Origin: Candidatus Nanopelagicaceae bacterium
Lineage (GTDB): Bacteria > Actinomycetota > Actinomycetes > Nanopelagicales > Nanopelagicaceae
Assembly (NCBI GenBank): GCA_947454425.1
Contig: CANGJV010000003.1
Location: 1-42,311, forward strand
Direction: 5' to 3'
Length of the DNA: 42,311 nucleotides
The notes beneath the pieces were generated by a model. That model saw only the letters and a list, made by a program, of their open reading frames with translations, ran no database searches and had not been told where the DNA came from. This document shows positions 1 through 10,037 of this stretch, piece by piece (the first letter of the stretch is position 1; each line of letters starts with the position of its first letter). The position numbers were made by a program, and so were the translations under genes.

Positions 1-1221
<1,221 letters not shown>

Positions 1222-1277
1222 CTAGTGAGTGTAGCGACGAAAGAGGTCACCTTCTACTGGAAGCAAACGGCTATTTG

Positions 1278-1291
1278 GTTGAAATTTCAAC
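1278..1291. promoter_or_regulatory. Perfect 14-bp palindrome GTTGAAATTTCAAC in the katG/yceI divergent intergenic region
   Basis: Read directly: gttgaaatttcaac equals its reverse complement. Confidence 0.5.
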
Positions 1292-1368
1292 TAAATTACC
1301 CTATTGTTCACCTGTGCCACTTAAGGTGGCCTTATCAGCTTCCAATTCACGCAAACAAAGGAATATCA

Positions 1369-1911
1369 ATGTCAGTTCTCTCAACACTTCCAGCAGGCAC
1401 ATATGCAATCGATGCTTCACATAGCCGCGTGGGCTTTAGCGCCCGTCACGCAATGGTGACAAAGGTTCGTGGATCATTTAACGATTACACCGGATCGGCA
1501 GTCGTAGCAGACGGTGCCGCAACAATCTCAATTGAAATCAACGTTGCTTCAATCGATACCCGCAGCGCAGACCGTGACGGACACCTTCAGTCACCTGACT
1601 TCTTTGATGTTGCTAACTTCCCAAAGATTACTTTCAAGTCAACTTCAGTCAAGGATTCAGGTTCTGACAAGCTCGTAGTTGAAGGCGACCTGACAATGAA
1701 GGATGTAACAAAGCCAATCACAATTGAATTTGAATACACCGGAACAGCTAAGGATCCATTTGGCAACGACCGTTACGGTTTCGAAGGCGAATCAGAGATC
1801 AACCGTAAGGACTTCGGACTTACATGGAATGCTGCACTTGAGACAGGTGGGCTTCTCGTATCTGAGAACATCAAGCTTGAGTTCGAAATCTCAACTATTA
1901 TCGCTAACTAA
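1369..1911 (+). CDS. YceI-family (lipocalin-like polyisoprenoid-binding) protein
   Basis: MSVLSTLPAGTYAIDASHSRVGFSARHAMVTKVRGSF is a YceI N-terminus. ATG at 1369 preceded by AAAGGA; the upstream ORF extension (1225) is unlikely. Confidence 0.9.
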   Translation: MSVLSTLPAGTYAIDASHSRVGFSARHAMVTKVRGSFNDYTGSAVVADGAATISIEINVASIDTRSADRDGHLQSPDFFDVANFPKITFKSTSVKDSGSDKLVVEGDLTMKDVTKPITIEFEYTGTAKDPFGNDRYGFEGESEINRKDFGLTWNAALETGGLLVSENIKLEFEISTIIAN

Positions 1912-1924
1912 TTAATTAGTAGAA

Positions 1925-1956
1925 GAAAACCCCCATGGAGATCCGTGGGGGTTTTC
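1925..1956 (+). terminator. Rho-independent terminator after yceI
   Basis: GAAAACCCCCATGGA-GA-TCCGTGGGGGTTTTC: about 15-bp stem with a T-rich 3' arm, directly downstream of the yceI stop. Confidence 0.85.
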
Positions 1957-1998
1957 TCATTCTTCAATTTTTCTCATGAGTGATGTAGATTTGCTTCC

Positions 1999-2550
1999 AT
2001 GGCAGTAAATGATGGAGATCGAGAGAAGTTCTTTCCTTTAATTGAAAAGAAATACGGCGAGAAAATGTCGTATTGGTTCAAGATTATGAAGAGTCTTGAA
2101 GGCGAGAAGTACCCAGTTCAAATTGCCCACCTTCGCGAAAATTATGGTTTCTCGCAAGCCCATGCCAATGCTTTGGTGATGTATTCGCGAGGTTCCGAGA
2201 GTTCTAAGCGCTTCGATACTCCTGCAGAATATTTTAAGACCGTATCGCCGACACAAGCCAAGACTATGAAGGCAATCTTCAAGGCTCTTACAACCAAATT
2301 CCCAGAGCTAGAACTTGTGATTGCCTGGAATCAACCTATGTTGAAGAAGGATAAAAGTTACATTTTCGGAATATCGGCTGCTACCAATCACATCTTGATT
2401 GCGCCATGGAACCTAGAAGTTTTGAAGAAATACACCCCTAAGTTCAAGGATTACAAAGTTAATAAAAAGACTATTGCGCTGCCCAATGATTGGGATGTTG
2501 ACACAAAACTTTTACAGGCGATGATCAAAGATTCGCTCGCTTCGCTTTAA
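1999..2550 (+). CDS. DUF4287 + DUF1801-type two-domain protein
   Basis: N-terminus FFPLIEKKYGEKMSYWFKIMKSL..AHLRENYGFSQAHANALV matches DUF4287; C-terminus PELELVIAWNQPMLKKDKSYIFGIS resembles DUF1801/YdhG-like. Confidence 0.75.
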   Translation: MAVNDGDREKFFPLIEKKYGEKMSYWFKIMKSLEGEKYPVQIAHLRENYGFSQAHANALVMYSRGSESSKRFDTPAEYFKTVSPTQAKTMKAIFKALTTKFPELELVIAWNQPMLKKDKSYIFGISAATNHILIAPWNLEVLKKYTPKFKDYKVNKKTIALPNDWDVDTKLLQAMIKDSLASL

Positions 2551-2610
2551 GTCAATTTAATGTGTAGCAAAGGTTTACAAAACGTGAGGATTAATTAAGG
2601 ATAAATAAGT

Positions 2611-2654
2611 AATTTCTCCCCTTTAATGCAAATTGCATTAATTAAGGAGAAATT
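2611..2654 (+). promoter_or_regulatory. 5' leader hairpin enclosing the ribosome-binding site of the 2655 ORF
   Basis: AATTTCTCC (2611-2619) pairs with GGAGAAATT (2646-2654); inside it TTAATGCAA-A-TTGCATTAA (2623-2641) forms a second stem. The Shine-Dalgarno AAGGAG lies in the 3' arm, ATG at 2655. Confidence 0.55.
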
Positions 2655-2972
2655 ATGGACATCAAAAGTAAATACTTAGCTACAGTGGTTCTGATTGGCG
2701 CCGTTAGCGCCGTCAGTATTGGCCCATCTGCTGCTGCTCAAACGCCTGGTACAACATCCCTATTTAATCCGGTAACTCAAGGTCACTCAAAGCTAAACAT
2801 TTTTGCCGCAGAATCTGGCGGTTCTGATTCTTCTGGCTCCGGGTCAGTGACTGATATTCTGGCTCAAATAGCCGCGGCTGCTCGCGCAGCGGGGGGATGG
2901 GCCATTTTGGGAAAATCATGCCAAGTCATTTACTACACAGCAAGAAGCTGTCCGCAATGTTTTCTGGTGTAG
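2655..2972 (+). CDS. Small secreted protein with cysteine-containing C-terminus, unknown function
   Basis: 105 aa; Sec-type signal MDIKSKYLATVVLIGAVSAVSIGPSAAAQ, Gly/Ser linker, tail AAGGWAILGKSCQVIYYTARSCPQCFLV. Strong SD before ATG. Confidence 0.6.
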   Translation: MDIKSKYLATVVLIGAVSAVSIGPSAAAQTPGTTSLFNPVTQGHSKLNIFAAESGGSDSSGSGSVTDILAQIAAAARAAGGWAILGKSCQVIYYTARSCPQCFLV

Positions 2973-2980
2973 GAGATGAA

Positions 2981-3163
2981 ATGAAAAACTTAACGAAAGT
3001 TGAACATTGTCACGAAGAAGTAAAGGTGTGGCGTGGGGAGGCTTTTTGGGTTCGAGTAGATAAATTAATGGCGATTTTTGACCATCCCGCGTACTGGTAT
3101 TTCAGTATTGGGCTGATTTTATTTGGAACAATACTTGGAGTTGTGGCAAATAATTTGAAATAG
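2981..3163 (+). CDS. Small single-TM membrane protein, unknown function
   Basis: MKNLTKVEHCHEEVKVWRGEAFWVRVDKLMAIFDHPAYWYFSIGLILFGTILGVVANNLK; SD AGGAG upstream, 8 nt after the previous stop. Confidence 0.6.
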   Translation: MKNLTKVEHCHEEVKVWRGEAFWVRVDKLMAIFDHPAYWYFSIGLILFGTILGVVANNLK

Positions 3164-3176
3164 AATCAAAGACGGT

Positions 3177-3530
3177 TTAACTTTCAGAGATCTGTTTGAG
3201 TCGCTCTTTAATAATTTTCTTGAGAAGCGCCTTCGGAAATGGTTTTTCTAGATCAAAATGGATTGAGCCTTTAGTCTGTTCGTATCCAACCAACTCTTCT
3301 TTAAGTCTGGAAGCTAGTGAGCCACTGTAAGGGAAGATGCTGTTGTGCTTTTTAAATCCATCAAAGCCAATGACCCCTTTGCCATCTATGACAAAGGTGG
3401 GAATTCCATATTTAATGACTTCTTTAGCCTCAGGTAGCGCCTCAGCGATAATTTCTCGAACCCTTTGCAATGCATCCCGCTGGGGTTTATCGAATTTTTT
3501 CAAGTGGGCAGAAACTTCAGCCTTGCTCAT
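3177..3530 (-). CDS. DUF1801-domain protein (YdhG/iron-chaperone-like)
   Basis: MSKAEVSAHLKKFDKPQRDALQRVREIIAEALPEAKEVIKYGIPTF is a typical DUF1801 N-terminus. Confidence 0.8.
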   Translation of the reverse strand: MSKAEVSAHLKKFDKPQRDALQRVREIIAEALPEAKEVIKYGIPTFVIDGKGVIGFDGFKKHNSIFPYSGSLASRLKEELVGYEQTKGSIHFDLEKPFPKALLKKIIKERLKQISES

Positions 3531-4005
3531 TCTCAGCAACCTCTTTCAATCGAACAAGGGACTTTGCCACAACCATCTGAGTCCACGGATAAGCTTTTCG
3601 AAATTTAAGCCAAAGCTGGGAAATATATGGAGCATATGATCCGTCAAAAGTTTCCGTTACTTCGGTTGATCCATTACCGAGATCTCGCAATTCGTGGCGC
3701 CAGCGCCATCGCCCTAAGTGGCGCCAAGCAATTACTTCGTTTTCTGTATATTCAACGACGTAATTCATGATTTTGTAATTTATTCCTAAGTGCATCGACA
3801 TTCCAAATTTCGCACCCAGACTCAAGCGATCTGGGCCGCTGAGATTAGATTTAATGGTTTTGCTGCCATCAATCTCATAGTGGCGATGTGGGTTGGCGAG
3901 AATGTTGAAAATCGTAGATGGCGCCGCATGGATAACTATGCGCGCTGCATTGGTCTTAGGGTTTCCGGTATCGAAAATTTCTGAATGAATTTTTTCGCCT
4001 GTCAT
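3517..4005 (-). CDS. SRPBCC-family (polyketide cyclase/START-like) protein
   Basis: RIVIHAAPSTIFNILANPHRHYEIDGS..LSLGAKFGMSMHLG..NEVIAWRHLGRWRWRHEL pattern. Confidence 0.85.
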   Translation of the reverse strand: MTGEKIHSEIFDTGNPKTNAARIVIHAAPSTIFNILANPHRHYEIDGSKTIKSNLSGPDRLSLGAKFGMSMHLGINYKIMNYVVEYTENEVIAWRHLGRWRWRHELRDLGNGSTEVTETFDGSYAPYISQLWLKFRKAYPWTQMVVAKSLVRLKEVAENEQG

Positions 4006-4053
4006 GAGTTGATGGTAATCCCAATTTAGGCCCGATTGAAGTACCCTTTTCGC

Positions 4054-4482
4054 ATGACTTTCACTGGACTCAATTTCGTGGGCGTACTAACCGCCTTTGT
4101 TGTTTCATTTATTAGCGGTGGCATCTGGTTCGGCCCAAAGACTTTCTATCCAATTTGGATGAAGGCAAAGGGTGTTGCAAATGGCGAGCTCACAACCCAG
4201 CAGAACAAGCCCGCACTCCTCTTCGGCGGAACAATTATTGGAGTTATCGCACAGACTTTCACCCTTGCCCTGATTATCAATACTTTGCAGGCGAACAACC
4301 TTGATCTTGGCATCCTTGATGGTGCAGGTGTTGGTTTCGCACTTGGTGTGGGAATTGGAATGTTTGCATCTCTTTCCCATCGTCTCTTCGGTGGAGATAG
4401 CCTTAAAGTCTGGATCATCGAGACTGCAAATGACGCAATTAACCTCACCATCGCTGGCGCCATCATCGCTTACTTCAACTAA
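4054..4482 (+). CDS. DUF1761-family membrane protein
   Basis: FVVSFISGGIWFGPKTFYPIWMKAKG motif and several TM segments. Start 4054 chosen because TACCCT lies 6 nt upstream of ATG. Confidence 0.8.
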   Translation: MTFTGLNFVGVLTAFVVSFISGGIWFGPKTFYPIWMKAKGVANGELTTQQNKPALLFGGTIIGVIAQTFTLALIINTLQANNLDLGILDGAGVGFALGVGIGMFASLSHRLFGGDSLKVWIIETANDAINLTIAGAIIAYFN

Positions 4483-4490
4483 GCTCAACT

Positions 4491-4856
4491 ATGTTTAGTG
4501 AGTACGAGCAAGAGGTAGAAGAGCGCTGGGGTGGCACTGAAGCCTTCCAGCAATCTTCAACTCGTACCTCAAAATATACGCAGGCCGATTTTGCCGCTGC
4601 CAAGGTCGACCAAGAGGCAGCAACCGAGATGTTCGTCATTGCATATGGAAATAGTTATGAAGTCACTTCTGCACAAGCGCAAGCCGCAGTAGTTGCTCAT
4701 CGTCAAGCAATTTCGAAATGGTTCTACGAGTGCTCAGTTGAGATGCAGAAGAATCTTGCACTGATGTATATCCAAGACCATCGATTCAAAGCTTATTACG
4801 ATGGAAGAGTCAGGGGATTGGCGCAATATGTCCACGATGCCATCCTGGCTCAATAA
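4491..4856 (+). CDS. Stand-alone TipAS antibiotic-recognition domain protein
   Basis: EYEQEVEERWGGTEAFQQSSTRTSKYTQADF...HRQAISKWFYECSVEMQKNLALMYIQDHRFKAYYD matches TipAS; no MerR DNA-binding domain. Confidence 0.8.
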   Translation: MFSEYEQEVEERWGGTEAFQQSSTRTSKYTQADFAAAKVDQEAATEMFVIAYGNSYEVTSAQAQAAVVAHRQAISKWFYECSVEMQKNLALMYIQDHRFKAYYDGRVRGLAQYVHDAILAQ

Positions 4857-6039
4857 AGTAATTCACGAAGATCCAATCATCCGCAAAGTCTCACTTGCAT
4901 CATTGATTGATCGTTTCGGCAATGGGTTATTAATTTCAGTCCTCGTCATTTACTTCTCTTTCACGGTGGGGCTTGGTCCACATAAGACTGCTCTGGCACT
5001 TTCAATAGGTGCAGCTGCTGGTCTATTGATGACGATTCCCGCCGGCCATCTTGTTGATCGAGTTGGACAACGCATCGTTGTTGTCGTTTCAATGGTTATC
5101 AATGGGGTAGCCGTAATGGGACTTGTATTTGTCCACTCATTTATATGGCTGACAATCTGCTTTGCAGCTGATTCCATCGCAAATGTCTTTAGCCGCAATG
5201 CTCAGCAAACTTTGATTGCACGCGTGGGGGATTCGAAGACTAACCCAAGAAACCGTGCCTACACACGCTCAATCAACAACCTTGGAATCGGTTTAGGCAG
5301 CCTCGGTTCGGGAATTGCACTGGCGATTAATTCGACCTTTGGATATCAACTTGTAATTTTTCTCGATGCTTGCACATTTCTTATTGGAGCCTATATCTAC
5401 TCATTGGTTCCTCATTTCCCTGCCACATTGCAAGAACGTGAAAAGTTTGACTGGGCGATATTTAAAGATGGGCGATATATCGCTGCTACAGCAATGGCAG
5501 CAATTACAAATATCCAATTCGTGGTGCAAAATGTCGGTATTCCTATCTGGATTGTGAAATACAGCAATGCTCCTCGGTGGTGGGTATCGACAATCCTTAT
5601 TCTCAACACTGCCTCTGTTGTCATCTTTCAGATGCGCATAAGCAAGCGAACAAAGCCGCTAAAAGACTCTGCTAATCAGTACCTCTTTACAGGATTTCTC
5701 CTTGCTGCTGCATGCGGAATGTATGCATTTGCGCAAGGTCCTTCTGCCCAGATTGCATCACTGGTATTTCTTGCAGGTATGGCTCTGCACGTTTGTGCCG
5801 AATTAATTATTGCGATGATTCATTGGCAGATCTCATTTGATTTAGCAGATTCATCGCGCCAAGGTGCTTATTACGGCATCTGGACCTTAGGAAATGGATT
5901 AAGCGAAATCGTCGGTCCGATTATCGTCACTTATGCATTAGTTGTTCTAGGAAAGCCCGGTTGGGGGCTACTTGCCTTAATGTTTATTATCAATACCTTG
6001 CTCTATCGCGTTGTTGTCTTACCTCCGAATAAGGCATAA
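4828..6039 (+). CDS. MFS transporter
   Basis: 12-TM-like protein with GHLVDRVGQR loop motif. Overlaps the TipAS gene 3' end; start 4801 or 4828. Confidence 0.85.
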   Translation: MSTMPSWLNKVIHEDPIIRKVSLASLIDRFGNGLLISVLVIYFSFTVGLGPHKTALALSIGAAAGLLMTIPAGHLVDRVGQRIVVVVSMVINGVAVMGLVFVHSFIWLTICFAADSIANVFSRNAQQTLIARVGDSKTNPRNRAYTRSINNLGIGLGSLGSGIALAINSTFGYQLVIFLDACTFLIGAYIYSLVPHFPATLQEREKFDWAIFKDGRYIAATAMAAITNIQFVVQNVGIPIWIVKYSNAPRWWVSTILILNTASVVIFQMRISKRTKPLKDSANQYLFTGFLLAAACGMYAFAQGPSAQIASLVFLAGMALHVCAELIIAMIHWQISFDLADSSRQGAYYGIWTLGNGLSEIVGPIIVTYALVVLGKPGWGLLALMFIINTLLYRVVVLPPNKA

Positions 6040-6113
6040 AAATACTCTTTAAACTCTGCCACGAGGTTTTTAGATTCCATTGATTTGGCTTTGTCGACTG
6101 TTAAACTTTGGCC

Positions 6114-6464
6114 ATGACAATCGCACTTGATATTTTTGGCGCTCTGCTCGCCTTTGCCGCAATCGGATCAGCAATTTCAAAGCTCAAGAAGGTGCCTGAT
6201 GTAATGGCAGCTATGGCCAAGGTTGGCGTAAAACCTAACCAGATACCAGTACTTGCAACGCTTGAAATTCTTGGCGGACTTGGCGTCATCCTAGGCATCT
6301 GGAGCAAGCCGCTTGGCGTAGTTTCATCTGCGGCGCTCGTGCTCTACTTTGTTGGCGCGCTTTATTCACATTTTTCTCGCAAGCATAAGGTTGCAGATTT
6401 CGGTGCAGCGCTTGGAATATTTGTAATCGCAACGATTACAACTCTTCTTCAGCTAAAGCGATAA
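6114..6464 (+). CDS. DoxX-family membrane protein
   Basis: MTIALDIFGALLAFAAIGSAISKLKKVPDVMAAMAKVGVKPNQIPVLATLEILGGLGVILGI. Confidence 0.85.
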   Translation: MTIALDIFGALLAFAAIGSAISKLKKVPDVMAAMAKVGVKPNQIPVLATLEILGGLGVILGIWSKPLGVVSSAALVLYFVGALYSHFSRKHKVADFGAALGIFVIATITTLLQLKR

Positions 6465-6496
6465 TTACCTCGAAGCTTCTGGAGATCGAAGCGTAG

Positions 6497-7180
6497 ATGA
6501 TTAAATCCTTACTTTTAAAGGTCAAAGCCCTTCTAGTTGCATCCCATTTTGGTCCTACCTGTTTAGTGGTATCAATGGCCTTCGGGATTTCAATCTCGCA
6601 GTTCTCACTTACGCAATCTATTCGAATCGCCATAGCAATCTTTGCTGGGCAATTGGTTGTGGGATGGAGCAATGAGGTAATTGACCTTCCACTTGATAGA
6701 GCAGCAAATAGATTGCGGAAACCACTGGTTTCGGGGGATTTATCGCTCTCACTATTGCAACGTTTGATTCCAATCGCGCTCCTGAGTGCCGCAGTGCTCT
6801 CGTTCTTGAGTCCATTGGGAGCAATTGGAACCGCTCTGCATCTACTCGGATTATTAAGCGCTGCTTTATATAACTTGAAGCTAAAGCCGACCATCTTTTC
6901 GCCGCTTCCGTATCTGATTTCTTTTGGTCTCTTGCCATGGGCAATTTTTTTGGCGGCAGGCAAGTGTCCACCACTCTGGCTCTATGTAGCTTTGGCGCTA
7001 TTCACTACTGCTTTTCACTTCCTCAATGTGCTCAAGGATTTGCAGTGGGATATAGATCAGGGAGTACTTGGACTACCACAACGCATCGGTAGATCAGGAA
7101 GCATTGCAATTTCAGTACTACTTATAATTATTGGGCTCTTATTTCTTTATAAACCCATTTTTGATCAAGTAATCGGCTGA
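6497..7180 (+). CDS. UbiA-family prenyltransferase
   Basis: NEVIDLPLDRAANRLRKPLVSGDLS is the UbiA NDxxDxxxDxxNxRxxRP-type motif; multi-TM. Confidence 0.85.
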   Translation: MIKSLLLKVKALLVASHFGPTCLVVSMAFGISISQFSLTQSIRIAIAIFAGQLVVGWSNEVIDLPLDRAANRLRKPLVSGDLSLSLLQRLIPIALLSAAVLSFLSPLGAIGTALHLLGLLSAALYNLKLKPTIFSPLPYLISFGLLPWAIFLAAGKCPPLWLYVALALFTTAFHFLNVLKDLQWDIDQGVLGLPQRIGRSGSIAISVLLIIIGLLFLYKPIFDQVIG

Positions 7181-8173
7181 TTCTCTTAAAGTGACGTCTA
7201 CCGGGATAAATGAGATACCCAGGATTCTTGTAGCTTTTGCACCGCTTGTAACCATGGCTTTCCCAAGCATTGGAAGAATCGCCTTGATGTCGCCATCGAA
7301 AAGTGAGAGGGCCTTGATTACAAATCCTGGAGCCTGTCCGCTCCTTATCTTGCTCTGCGGATAGATGGTATTGAGGTATTTTGCAATATCTACAAATGAC
7401 ATCGTCCCTGCAGAGGCAAGAATTCGCTCACCCTTGGTTGCATCGTTCTTGATTGCTTGAACGTGCATCTGAGCCACATCGCGAACATCGACGATTGAGA
7501 AACGAAGATCAGGCAGCATTGGATCTTTACCTTTGAGGACGCGCTCAATCAGCGAAATAGATGAACCAAAGTTGTTATCAAGTGGAGCGCCTAATACGAG
7601 GACCGGATTAATTGTCGTCAAGGCCATCGAAGGTGCTTCGTTCTTAATGAAATCCCAAGCAGCACGTTCTGCCAAAGTCTTTGACTTTGTGTAAGCCTGT
7701 TGACCAATTGGGTGAGAGGTATCTGTCCACATCGTTTCATCGAATGCTGTTTTTCCCTCGGGCAACTCAATGCCATACACCGCGGCGACGGAAGAGGTCA
7801 GCACTACACGCCTTACACCAGCGCTCTGGGCTGCCTTAAGTGCACGCAAGGTTCCATCAACTGCTGGGCGAATGAGTTCGTTCTCATCCTTTGGTGATGC
7901 AATGGGGAATGGCGACGCAGTATGCATAAGAACGTCGATACCGTTGAGCGCATCCGACCAGCCTGAATCTTTTTCGAGATCAAGCTCAACAAAGGTCAGT
8001 CTCGAATCGAGATTGGAGTTATCTACCAGGTGAGGGCTAACAGCATCTATTACCTCTGCCGACTTTGAAAGATTGCGCACGGAAGCGCGAACTTCATACC
8101 CTTGATTGAGAAGTTGTAGGGTTACATGCTTTCCAATATATCCGCTGGCGCCGGTCAGAAGTACTTTTGTCAT
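7139..8173 (-). CDS. NAD-dependent epimerase / dihydroflavonol-4-reductase-like protein
   Basis: MTKVLLTGASGYIGKHVTLQLLNQGYEVRASVR Rossmann start; YTKSKTLAE active-site motif. Tail-to-tail overlap with UbiA. Confidence 0.9.
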   Translation of the reverse strand: MTKVLLTGASGYIGKHVTLQLLNQGYEVRASVRNLSKSAEVIDAVSPHLVDNSNLDSRLTFVELDLEKDSGWSDALNGIDVLMHTASPFPIASPKDENELIRPAVDGTLRALKAAQSAGVRRVVLTSSVAAVYGIELPEGKTAFDETMWTDTSHPIGQQAYTKSKTLAERAAWDFIKNEAPSMALTTINPVLVLGAPLDNNFGSSISLIERVLKGKDPMLPDLRFSIVDVRDVAQMHVQAIKNDATKGERILASAGTMSFVDIAKYLNTIYPQSKIRSGQAPGFVIKALSLFDGDIKAILPMLGKAMVTSGAKATRILGISFIPVDVTLRESADYLIKNGFIKK

Positions 8174-8191
8174 GTGCACTAGAATGCCATA

Positions 8192-10018
8192 ATGAAGAAG
8201 AAAATCGGGATTATCGGGCAACCTCATCACGATGGTAGTGGGCTTTATGTAAGCAATATCGCGCCAGCCCTTGGTGAAAAAATCGAGCTCAAAGTTCGGG
8301 TTCCGCACGCTTATCAATTCGCTCAAGGGTTTGTTCGCGTCTATGAAGATGCAGAACCCCGCGTTTATCCGCTAAAGAAACTCAAAAGCGGAGAAAGCGA
8401 AGACTGGTATCACGTAACTCTAAAGGTCTATAACGTCCACACCATTTATAGATTCGTCTTTATCGGCGAAGGAAAGTATGAATGGCTTAATGCACATGGC
8501 CTCTTTGATCACGACGTACATAGCAATAGCGATTTTCAAATTGTGGCTACACCTGGAAATCCAGAGTGGATTAATTCATCAGTCTTCTATCAAATCTTCC
8601 CGGATCGATTTGCGCGCTCTGGCAAGATCGATATCACGCCAGATTGGGCATATCCAAGAGATTGGAATGAACTACCTCGCGGTCGAAGCAAATACACCGG
8701 CCAAGAGTTCTACGGTGGTGACTTGATTGGTGTAGAAGAGAAACTTGATTACATTGAGGGACTAGGCGTAAACGGAATCTATTTCACACCGATTTTTCCA
8801 TCCCGATCAAATCATCGCTACGACGCTACAAGTTTTGATGAAGTTGATCCAATTTTAGGTGGGGATAAAGCTTTCTTATCTCTCATCAAAAACGCAAAGA
8901 AAAGGCAGATTCGCATTCTTGGGGACCTGACGTCAAATCATTGCGGTAAAGGCCATAACTGGTTGACCAAAGCGAAGAAAGACCGAAAGTCACGAGAGCG
9001 TTCATTCTTCTACTGGGATAAGAAGATTAAATGGGGTTACGTTGGCTGGTTCGGACTTGAGTCCCTACCAAAATTTAATTACTCATCGCAAAGCTTGCGA
9101 CAGGTGATGTATGGGGCGAAGAATTCCATCGTCAAGAAATGGATTTCTCCTAAATTTGGGATGGCCGGTTGGCGCATTGATGTAGGAAATATGACCGGCG
9201 TCCAAGAAGGCGATAATTTTCATGATGAAGTCATGCAAGGAATCAGAAATGCAATGCATGAAGTCAATCCAGATACCTGGTTGGTTGCAGAAAATGGAGA
9301 CTTTAAAGCGAGTGATCTCAACGGCCTAGGCTGGCAAGGCGCAATGAATTATCAAGGATTTATGCGGCCACTATGGAATTGGATGAATCGCAATCCAGAA
9401 ATTACTGGTGGATTTCAGGGGCTTCCATTCTCAATGCCGAAAATTACGGGTGGGCAATTAGTAGCATCGATGAAGGAGTTCAATTCCTCTATTCCTTGGC
9501 GCTCACTCACCGGCAGTATGTTGCTGCTCGATTCGCATGACACAGCTCGAATGAGAACCGTTCTCTTGGGGGATAAGCAGGCTCATATTGCTGCCATGAC
9601 TCTCATGATGACCTATCCCGGAGTCCCATCAATCTTTGCTGGCGACGAGATCGGCCTTGAAGGATCGTGGGGCGAAGATGCCCGCCGAACTATTAATTGG
9701 GAAGATACTTCGAAATGGGATCACGATTTCTTCAGTGAGGTTAAAGAGTTGGTCGCAATTCGTAGATCACATGATGCACTCATTAATGGAGGATTACGGT
9801 GGGTGGCTGTCGAAGATGATTTCATTGCATTTTTGAGAGAGTCAGAGAAGGAATCAGTCCTCGTTCTGATTTCAAGGGCACCAATATCTGTCTCGCTCGA
9901 CATTAGCAATCTCGGGTACACCGTAGATAAGACACTTTACGGGCAAGAGGTTAAGGGCGCGAAGATTTCATTTAACTCCCGAAGTGCTACTCAGGGAGTT
10001 TGGCTCCTTAAAAAGTAA
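8192..10018 (+). CDS. Glycoside hydrolase family 13 (neopullulanase/cyclomaltodextrinase-like)
   Basis: SSVFYQIFPDRFARS, GVNGIYFTPIFPS, ILGDLTSNHCGKGH, GWRIDVGNM, LLDSHDTARM; no signal peptide. Confidence 0.92.
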   Translation: MKKKIGIIGQPHHDGSGLYVSNIAPALGEKIELKVRVPHAYQFAQGFVRVYEDAEPRVYPLKKLKSGESEDWYHVTLKVYNVHTIYRFVFIGEGKYEWLNAHGLFDHDVHSNSDFQIVATPGNPEWINSSVFYQIFPDRFARSGKIDITPDWAYPRDWNELPRGRSKYTGQEFYGGDLIGVEEKLDYIEGLGVNGIYFTPIFPSRSNHRYDATSFDEVDPILGGDKAFLSLIKNAKKRQIRILGDLTSNHCGKGHNWLTKAKKDRKSRERSFFYWDKKIKWGYVGWFGLESLPKFNYSSQSLRQVMYGAKNSIVKKWISPKFGMAGWRIDVGNMTGVQEGDNFHDEVMQGIRNAMHEVNPDTWLVAENGDFKASDLNGLGWQGAMNYQGFMRPLWNWMNRNPEITGGFQGLPFSMPKITGGQLVASMKEFNSSIPWRSLTGSMLLLDSHDTARMRTVLLGDKQAHIAAMTLMMTYPGVPSIFAGDEIGLEGSWGEDARRTINWEDTSKWDHDFFSEVKELVAIRRSHDALINGGLRWVAVEDDFIAFLRESEKESVLVLISRAPISVSLDISNLGYTVDKTLYGQEVKGAKISFNSRSATQGVWLLKK

Positions 10019-10037
10019 TTTGAATTAAATCTACTTC

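Noticed and set aside
1225-1368. N-terminal extension of the YceI ORF
   Set aside because: Would run through the palindrome; family N-terminus and AAAGGA support ATG at 1369.
4105-4488. Minus-strand ORFs of 127 and 106 aa
   Set aside because: Antisense to the DUF1761 membrane protein.
6436-6974. Minus-strand ORFs of 175 and 118 aa
   Set aside because: Antisense to UbiA, whose motif is clear.
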